Source: an uncultured Pseudomonadota bacterium
Lineage (GTDB): Bacteria > Pseudomonadota > Gammaproteobacteria > Methylococcales > Methylomonadaceae
DNA length: 6,614 nt
Direction of reading: 5' to 3'
NCBI GenBank assembly: GCA_903904275.1
Contig: CAIVBX010000362.1
Coordinates: 1 to 6,614 of the forward strand
The number at the start of each line of letters is the position of its first letter. Positions within the stretch are counted from its first letter, which is position 1. This document shows positions 6,459 to 6,614 of the stretch, piece after piece. The notes beneath the pieces are model-generated. The model was given only the letters and a program-made list of their open reading frames with translations, searched no databases and was not told where the DNA came from. A program made the translations under genes and the position numbers.

Positions 6459-6491
6459 CGCTTTACTGATTTGACCATCACCAGAGAAACC

Positions 6492-6614
6492 ATGTCTGAA
6501 AGTTATTTACTTGAACGCGATCCTGCCCTTGATTCTTTAAAATCTCCGCCTAATTCCATTCACGCAGAACAATCTGTTTTAGGGTCATTGATTATTGAAA
6601 ATGGCGCGTGGGAT
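6492..6614 (+). CDS. dnaB: Replicative DNA helicase DnaB, N-terminal fragment
   Basis: The first 41 codons run off the right edge. DnaB is the hexameric helicase that unwinds DNA ahead of the replication fork and recruits primase. The residues LERDPALDSLKSPPNSIHAE and EQSVLGSLII (27-36) match the start of the N-terminal domain of proteobacterial DnaB, where E. coli has RERDPQVAGLKVPPHSIEAE and EQSVLGGLML. A purine stretch agaga at 6483-6487, four bases before the ATG, could serve as the ribosome-binding site. The motor domain lies outside the window, so intactness cannot be judged. In many gammaproteobacteria dnaB follows the ribosomal-protein gene rplI. Here the upstream neighbour is the divergent ter operon. 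Confidence 0.93.
   Translation, partial: MSESYLLERDPALDSLKSPPNSIHAEQSVLGSLIIENGAWD

Noticed and set aside
6280..6474. A 64-codon rightward open frame starting ATG between the ter promoter and dnaB
   Set aside because: It reads through the intrinsic terminator, its Asn/Lys/Phe-rich composition reflects AT-rich intergenic DNA, and I see no ribosome-binding site or family resemblance.

Overview
The window looks like chromosomal DNA of a fairly AT-rich gammaproteobacterium. The pointers are a DsbD with the full three-domain layout, a CreA very close to the enterobacterial protein, TerD- and TerZ-type proteins close to the classical ter family, and the start of a proteobacterial DnaB. I cannot name a genus. 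A sulfur oxidiser or methanotroph is possible, because the third gene resembles secreted haem/Ig-like proteins I associate with those groups, but this is only an impression.

Layout. Bases 1-4524 hold a tightly packed rightward gene string. It starts with the tail of an outer-membrane beta-barrel gene (stop at 150-152), followed after one base by dsbD. After 16 bases comes a secreted protein with one CXXCH haem-binding motif and Ig/cadherin-like modules, which overlaps an ABC1/UbiB-family kinase-like gene by 13 bases. A hairpin at the end of this string, with its best T-run on the opposite strand, separates it from a convergent leftward operon. That operon, read from right to left, is a TerD/TerE-type gene, a TerZ-type gene and creA. 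Its spacings are 9 bases and then a 4-base ATGA overlap. A putative promoter for it lies near 6266-6293. Bases 6209-6491 are a divergent intergenic region. Besides the leftward promoter, it holds a possible rightward extended -10 promoter and a strong rightward intrinsic terminator only 33 bases before the start of dnaB, which runs off the right edge.

How the genes may work together. DsbD carries electrons across the inner membrane to periplasmic thiol proteins, including the branch that serves c-type cytochrome maturation. The next gene encodes a cysteine-rich exported protein with a c-type haem motif, so it is a plausible beneficiary. The ABC1-like gene is translationally tied to it but has no evident link to either. 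The ter-like genes encode predicted cytoplasmic calcium-binding stress proteins, and the creA linked to them encodes an exported protein of unclear function.

No insertion sequence, CRISPR array, tRNA or rRNA was recognised. The most worthwhile unexplained items are the terminator in front of dnaB, the ter-creA coupling, the haem/Ig-like protein with a single histidine, and the extra C-terminal module on the ABC1 protein.
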